A model generated the notes under the pieces. That model saw only the letters and a program-made list of their open reading frames with translations, made no database searches and was not told the origin of the DNA. Below are positions 60,260-64,000 of a DNA stretch of 64,000 bases, one piece after another. The stretch is from positions 1 through 64,000 of the forward strand of contig CAJTGB010000015.1 in NCBI GenBank assembly GCA_910575835.1, in the 5' to 3' direction. The stretch is from Lachnospiraceae bacterium (lineage in GTDB: Bacteria; Bacillota; Clostridia; Lachnospirales; Lachnospiraceae). Positions within the stretch are counted from its first letter, which is position 1, and every line of letters starts with the position of its first letter. The translations under genes were made by a program, and so were the position numbers.

Positions 60260-60715
60260 ATGATGCGGGAAGGACAAAATGACAGTAAAATGAGACGGAC
60301 TTTCATACAGGTGATCCAGGATGCTTCCAGGTTATTATGGAAAGACATAAAAGATATAAAATGGGCGGTTATAGTAATAATCGCCTATTTTGTGTTGGGA
60401 AAATATTATCTCTACAGCCTGTGCCCGATGGTGATGGCGACCGGGTTCCCATGTCCGGGCTGCGGGCTTACGAGAGCAGGGGTCTGCCTGCTTAAGCTTG
60501 ATCTTGCCGGAGCGTTTCGGATACATCCGTTTATCTATCCCATTGTCCTATGGCTGGGGATGTTTGGCTGGAATCGGTATGTCAAGAGACGGAAGATGGG
60601 GAGCCGGCTTAAATTCCTGATGATCGTTCTTATGGTTCTTATAATCTTGTTCTATCTGTGGAGGATGCGGTATTGTTTCCCGGGAGAACCTCCGATGAGT
60701 TACTATGGAAGGTAG
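60260..60715 (+). CDS. DUF2752 membrane protein
   Basis: This protein of 151 residues or fewer contains the DUF2752 core: CPMVMATGFPCPGCGLTRAG with conserved Cys, then HPFIYPIV and a further helix. Three membrane helices are visible (about 33-50, 85-105, 120-138). Function is unknown for this family. The start is uncertain: 60260, 60263 and 60290 are all possible and none has a strong ribosome site. It is 44 bp after rnfB and may be in the same transcript. Confidence 0.75.
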   Translation: MMREGQNDSKMRRTFIQVIQDASRLLWKDIKDIKWAVIVIIAYFVLGKYYLYSLCPMVMATGFPCPGCGLTRAGVCLLKLDLAGAFRIHPFIYPIVLWLGMFGWNRYVKRRKMGSRLKFLMIVLMVLIILFYLWRMRYCFPGEPPMSYYGR

Positions 60716-60833
60716 CGTTAATATCTGGATAAAGACTGCTGTAATGATTTAAAAATAAATAGCAGGATTGATATTCTGGGCTGTGCATGGTAGAATAGTA
60801 GAAGAAATAAGTGTTTATGAGGAGGATCGTATT

Positions 60834-61466
60834 ATGGATAATAATTTTGATAATACACCAAAGGACAGCGGCACTCTGATGCAGCCGTCTAAGGAGTCAG
60901 GCGCCGGGGAACAGAATACGGATACAAACGCGGCTAAGTCTGAGTCAGCAGCAGACGCGGGGCAGAAGTATACGGATCCGAACGCAGGCCAGCAGACGAA
61001 CTATCAGCAGTATCAGTATGCAAGCCAGAACGACTACGGCCAGCAGAACGCGTATAATTATAACCAGCAGAACAACAATTATCAGTATAATCAGCAGACT
61101 CCAAACAACGGCTATAATTACGGCCAGCAGAACCAGAATAGCGGCTATAATTATAATCAGAACAGTGGTTATAATTACCAGGATAACTATAATTACAACA
61201 CCGGGAACAATAACCAGATGTATGAGCCGGGCCAGGATACTTCTCCGATGACGATGGGAGACTGGCTGCTTACGCTTCTGGCTGCGATGATTCCGTGCGT
61301 GGGGATCGTGCTGTATTTCGTGTGGGCGTTCAGCAAGACTACGAACGTGAACCGCAGGAACTACTGCCGCGCTCAGTTGATCATGATGGGCGTGGTGCTG
61401 GTGATCTATTTGATCTTTATCGCGATGTTTGGGACGATGATCTTCAGCAACGGTTTTTATTATTAA
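60834..61466 (+). CDS. Asn/Gln/Tyr-rich protein with C-terminal membrane domain
   Basis: This 210-residue protein has an N-terminal acidic part, then a low-complexity stretch (about 45-135) made almost entirely of Asn, Gln, Tyr and Gly in imperfect repeats such as GYNYNQ and QQNAYNYNQQNN. It ends with a membrane domain of two helices (about 145-165 and 180-203) with CVGIVLYFVWAFSKTTNVNRR between them, resembling small CD225/dispanin-like or DUF4234-like membrane proteins. The ATG at 60834 follows GAGGAGG; a frame that begins 66 bases earlier lacks a site. The composition is prion-like. Confidence 0.75.
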   Translation: MDNNFDNTPKDSGTLMQPSKESGAGEQNTDTNAAKSESAADAGQKYTDPNAGQQTNYQQYQYASQNDYGQQNAYNYNQQNNNYQYNQQTPNNGYNYGQQNQNSGYNYNQNSGYNYQDNYNYNTGNNNQMYEPGQDTSPMTMGDWLLTLLAAMIPCVGIVLYFVWAFSKTTNVNRRNYCRAQLIMMGVVLVIYLIFIAMFGTMIFSNGFYY

Positions 61467-61480
61467 GATTAGACGAAGAT

Positions 61481-61518
61481 AAAGGGGCTATCGGGAGTGA
61501 TTTCTGATAGCCCCTTTT
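61481..61518. terminator. Bidirectional terminator
   Basis: AAAGGGGCTATC (61481-61492) pairs with GATAGCCCCTTT (61506-61517) with A and T runs at both ends, between convergent genes. Confidence 0.85.
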
Positions 61519-61529
61519 GAAGTTGGAAT

Positions 61530-62522
61530 TTATTTTTTGAGTTTATGCTGAAAATTCTTGGAATAATGGATCTTGTTGTCCTTGGTGATAAATACGGCGT
61601 CTACATTGTCCAGCTGATCGATGAGCTGCAGGCTCTTGTCAAGGCCGAGGAGAAAACAGGTAGTGCTTAACGCGTCGGCCGTGAGTGAGGAGTCGGTGAT
61701 GATCGTGACGCTGTGCAGGTTGTTCTCACAGGGGAGTCCCGTATGGGGATCCAGTATATGATGATAGAGCTTGCCGCCGGCTTCAAAGTAGCGCTGATAA
61801 GTACCGGATGTCACAACGGACTTGCTGGATATCCGAACGGATGTTATCGGTTCGCCTGCATTGTCGAAGGGCTTCTGGATTCCGATGTTGTAGTCGGAGC
61901 CGTCGAGCCGTCCGCCCATAGCGAGGACATTCCCGCCCAGATTGATGATAGCGTGCTTGACGCCTTGCTTCTTCAGATATTCCTTAACGCGGTCTGCGAT
62001 GTAGCCCTTGGCAATGCCGCCCACATCGATTGCGGCATGAGGATCCGTAAGCCGGACCGTATTGTCCTTCACGATGATATTCTTGTAATCTACATGGCTT
62101 ACAGCCTCATTAAGGACTTCCGGTGCGGGAGGCGCCGGCGTATCCGAATGAAAATCCCACAGCTTGGATACGGGGGCAATGGTGATGTCAAACAGACCGT
62201 TGGAAAACTCGCTGTAGTAGAGAGCTTTCTTGATCAGTTTGACAGTCTCGCCGGACACTTCGACCGGATTGCCGCCGGCAGCATTGATCCGGGAGATCTC
62301 GCTGTCCTCGGTCTTATTGGAGAACATGGCGTCGTATTTTCGGCATATCTCTTCGCAGCCTTTTAAGACGTCGTCGTCGACAGAATCAAGGATCTCGATG
62401 CGGACCACCGTGTCGAACAGTGTGTCGGTGTAGATCTGATCCCGTTCTCTCGGAAGCCCGGAGCATCCAGACAGAAGAATGGCCATAGATGTAAATACTG
62501 CTGTTAATCTCTTACATTTCAT
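61530..62522 (-). CDS. apbE: FAD:protein FMN transferase (ApbE), lipoprotein
   Basis: This 330-residue enzyme attaches FMN covalently to Thr residues of exported flavoproteins. It has a lipoprotein signal (MKCKRLTAVFTSMAILLSGC) so it sits on the outer face. Family motifs: FDTVVRIEIL, DVGGIAKGYIADRV, GGNVLAMGGR and HHILDPHTGLP near the metal site. The ATG at 62522 follows GAGGTATTC on the minus strand; a longer frame is not supported. Its substrates probably include RnfG (Thr171) and RnfD (Thr152), encoded within 6 kb. Confidence 0.94.
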   Translation of the reverse strand: MKCKRLTAVFTSMAILLSGCSGLPRERDQIYTDTLFDTVVRIEILDSVDDDVLKGCEEICRKYDAMFSNKTEDSEISRINAAGGNPVEVSGETVKLIKKALYYSEFSNGLFDITIAPVSKLWDFHSDTPAPPAPEVLNEAVSHVDYKNIIVKDNTVRLTDPHAAIDVGGIAKGYIADRVKEYLKKQGVKHAIINLGGNVLAMGGRLDGSDYNIGIQKPFDNAGEPITSVRISSKSVVTSGTYQRYFEAGGKLYHHILDPHTGLPCENNLHSVTIITDSSLTADALSTTCFLLGLDKSLQLIDQLDNVDAVFITKDNKIHYSKNFQHKLKK

Positions 62523-62611
62523 AGGATAGAATACCTCGTTCGTAGATTTATTCCCGCGAGCAACGAGCCAAGCGGGCATGCTTGCATGCACATTTGGCGA
62601 CTGCCGCGAGG

Positions 62612-62679
62612 GTCAAATACCCCGCTGCCCTGCAGCGCTACTAATTTGATGCCCCGTTGCTCGCAGCGGGGTCTTTGAC
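62612..62679. repeat. Imperfect inverted repeat between apbE and the NusG-II gene
   Basis: GTCAAA (62612-62617) and CCCCGCTGC (62620-62628) match the complements GCAGCGGGG (62663-62671) and TTTGAC (62674-62679), with a 34-base middle that includes a CTGCAG. It lies in the gap between two divergent genes (62523-62836), where no other gene is seen. It resembles a structured intergenic repeat. Confidence 0.5.
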
Positions 62680-62836
62680 TTTGGCACACTTTTCTAACAT
62701 TATAACATAAAAAAGAAGATATGCAATCGAACATGTGGTTGAAGAGATGGATTTCTTGTGTTAGAATACTTTTTAAGGTGAATTGGAACAGCAGATTTAC
62801 TTATGTTATGCATATATGGCAGAGAGGTGGGCGGAT

Positions 62837-63208
62837 ATGAAGATAGGATTGAAGAAAAAGGATTGGGTTCTGATCATCATCATTGTGTGTGTAGCCGGGC
62901 TTACGGTTCTTGTCCATACGTTTATCGGCGGAAAAGGTGCGAACCGTGTGGTCGTTAAGATAGAGGGCGCGATACAGGATACATACAGTCTGTCTGAGGA
63001 GGGGGATTATGAGATCAACGGAGGTACGAATATTCTTCAGATCAGGAACGGCAAGGCTTCTATGGTAGAAGCGGACTGCCCGGATCAGCTCTGCGTCCAC
63101 CAGAAGCCGGTTTCTCTGAACCGGGAGAGTATTATCTGTCTCCCGAATAAGGTAGTTGTGGAAGTAGAGACGGGCACGAGCAGAGAGTTTGATGCGGTAA
63201 CCCAGTAG
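62837..63208 (+). CDS. NusG domain II-containing protein
   Basis: This 123-residue protein has one N-terminal membrane helix (about 9-28) and an extracytoplasmic NusG domain II-like region (about 38-120) with CPDQLCVHQK, a Cys pair, and IICLPNKVVVEV. Such proteins often occur beside ApbE, Gx transporter and Rnf genes in Firmicutes. The ATG at 62837 follows GAGAGGTGGG; a longer frame starting 54 bases earlier is not supported. The Gx transporter gene follows by 10 bp. Confidence 0.85.
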   Translation: MKIGLKKKDWVLIIIIVCVAGLTVLVHTFIGGKGANRVVVKIEGAIQDTYSLSEEGDYEINGGTNILQIRNGKASMVEADCPDQLCVHQKPVSLNRESIICLPNKVVVEVETGTSREFDAVTQ

Positions 63209-63218
63209 GAGAAGACAG

Positions 63219-63710
63219 ATGCGAGGCAGAGTGGCTTATTTCGGTGTTTTTACGGCGCTGGCGCTGATATTCAGTTATATTGAGACTCTGATCCCGTTAC
63301 AGTTCGGCATTCCCGGCGTGAAGCTGGGACTTGCGAATCTTGTCATTGTTCTGGCATTATACAAGATGGGAACGGGGGAGGCATATCTGTTATCGGTTGT
63401 GCGGGTGCTTCTTACAGGGTTCTTGTTTGGGAATTATTTCAGTATTATTTACAGTCTTGCGGGCGGTCTGCTGAGCTTATCGGTTATGGCGCTGCTCAGG
63501 AAGAACGGCGGATTCAGCGTGATGGGAGTCAGCCTTGCGGGCGGCGTGTTCCATAACATCGGCCAGTTGATCGTGGCAATGCTGGTAGTGGAGACTTTCA
63601 GCGTGATCTATTATGTTCCCGTGCTCCTGATCGCAGGAATGCTGACGGGGCTTCTGATCGGAATCGTGTCAAATGAGATGTTGAAGAGACTTGTTAATAT
63701 AAGCATGTAG
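63219..63710 (+). CDS. Gx transporter family protein (heptaprenyl diphosphate synthase component I-like)
   Basis: This 163-residue membrane protein with five or six helices matches the Gx transporter family, formerly called heptaprenyl diphosphate synthase component I. It has the family start YFGVFTALALIFSYIETLIPL, with PGVKLGLANLVIVLALY next. The family is an ECF-type substrate-binding-like fold; its substrate is unknown, and a quinone or isoprenoid link has been suggested from context only. AGGAGAAG precedes the ATG. Confidence 0.85.
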   Translation: MRGRVAYFGVFTALALIFSYIETLIPLQFGIPGVKLGLANLVIVLALYKMGTGEAYLLSVVRVLLTGFLFGNYFSIIYSLAGGLLSLSVMALLRKNGGFSVMGVSLAGGVFHNIGQLIVAMLVVETFSVIYYVPVLLIAGMLTGLLIGIVSNEMLKRLVNISM

Positions 63711-63721
63711 GAGGAAGGCAA

Positions 63722-64000
63722 ATGATATCTTATCTGAGAGGTACGATCGCGGCGTTTGAGGAGGACAAGGTGATCATAGATGTGGGCGGCGTAGGCTACG
63801 GAGTCTATATGTCGGGGCAGGCAATGGGGAAGCTTCCGGCCGTGGGCAGGGAAGTGAAGATACATACCTATCTGAATGTGAAGGAAGACGCGATGCAGTT
63901 GTATGGGTTCCTTACGAGGGACGATCTTATGGTGTTCAAGCTGCTGATCGGGGTGAACGGGATCGGCCCGAAGGGAGGGCTTGGGATCCTGGCAGCCTTA
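63722..64000 (+). CDS. ruvA: Holliday junction branch migration protein RuvA, N-terminal part
   Basis: Ninety-three codons are inside the window; the gene continues past its end. The OB-fold part MISYLRGTIAAFEEDKVIIDVGGVGYGVYMS and the first helix-hairpin-helix segment GVNGIGPKGGLGIL match RuvA. The ATG at 63722 follows GAGGAAGG. RuvA and RuvB resolve recombination junctions. Confidence 0.93.
   Translation, partial: MISYLRGTIAAFEEDKVIIDVGGVGYGVYMSGQAMGKLPAVGREVKIHTYLNVKEDAMQLYGFLTRDDLMVFKLLIGVNGIGPKGGLGILAAL

Noticed and set aside
60960-61220. Repetitive AAT/CAG/TAT-rich DNA that could be a CRISPR-like or microsatellite array
   Set aside because: Repeats are imperfect, in frame and encode an Asn/Gln/Tyr-rich protein with a good start and membrane domain.
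1-64000. tRNA, rRNA, CRISPR array or intact insertion sequence
   Set aside because: Intergenic gaps were read for cloverleaf ends, regular repeats and terminal repeats with transposase frames; none was convincing.

Overview
The window reads as chromosome of an anaerobic, spore-lineage Firmicute of the Lachnospiraceae type (Clostridia). The supporting signs are strong AGGAGG ribosome sites, a sigma-H factor directly after cysE-cysS-mini-RNase III-rlmB, a complete six-subunit Rnf complex in the order C-D-G-E-A-B, a Na+-pumping decarboxylase operon, and a T-box riboswitch. Base composition is near 50% GC in the core genes and lower in the first 3.7 kb and around 20-23 kb and 34-36 kb, which carry accessory genes and gene debris. 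Genus cannot be fixed from sequence reading alone. No rRNA, tRNA, CRISPR array, prophage or intact insertion sequence was seen.

Layout. 0-3.7 kb is accessory: an Rpn/PD-(D/E)XK protein, an RmlD-like reductase, remnants of two genes, and a stand-alone ClpP coupled to a small AraC regulator. 3.7-7.1 kb is an ECF sigma factor, membrane protein, ABC ATPase and permease operon with a catabolite-repression-like palindrome at its promoter. 7.2-13.4 kb holds an S66 peptidase, PfkB kinase, dCMP deaminase, flotillin, signal peptidase I and a membrane-anchored lipase. 13.5-19.7 kb is a signalling block: a hemerythrin-REC fusion, a two-component system, a helically phased repeat array, a 50-residue membrane protein and an ABC exporter with two permeases. 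19.8-22.9 kb is accessory again: a QueG-like iron-sulfur protein with a coupled unknown, a GNAT, and a three-gene unit of STAS-like protein, unknown protein and HipA-like kinase. 23-27.5 kb is the T-box-controlled cysteine and RNA-maturation operon ending in sigma-H. 27.6-44.4 kb contains transporters (SSS, MATE, POT, BceAB-like), a 2-isopropylmalate synthase fused to an AraC DNA-binding domain, an AraC-GyrI regulator, an amidohydrolase, an aminopeptidase P and a decayed AAA-ATPase/nuclease gene.

44.6-50 kb is a five-gene biotin-dependent Na+ decarboxylase operon that contains two different carboxyltransferases: an acyl-CoA type and an oxaloacetate/pyruvate type. It shares one biotin carrier and one membrane pump, the part list of a transcarboxylase plus a sodium pump. 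An RpiR regulator, a BaiN-family flavoprotein, cmk, ispH and a four-domain S1 protein follow. 55-62.5 kb is the Rnf operon. RnfD and RnfG both carry flavinylation motifs, and the flavin transferase ApbE lies just downstream, past a DUF2752 protein and an Asn/Gln/Tyr-rich membrane protein. The window ends with a NusG-II protein, a Gx transporter and the start of ruvA. The decarboxylase and Rnf operons together suggest energy conservation by ion gradients, coupling decarboxylation and ferredoxin:NAD+ electron transfer to Na+ or H+ pumping.

The most unusual observations are the LeuA-AraC fusion, the two-carboxyltransferase operon, the STAS-like/HipA-like kinase unit, the 10-11 bp phased TTTCAC array, and the prion-like membrane protein beside Rnf.
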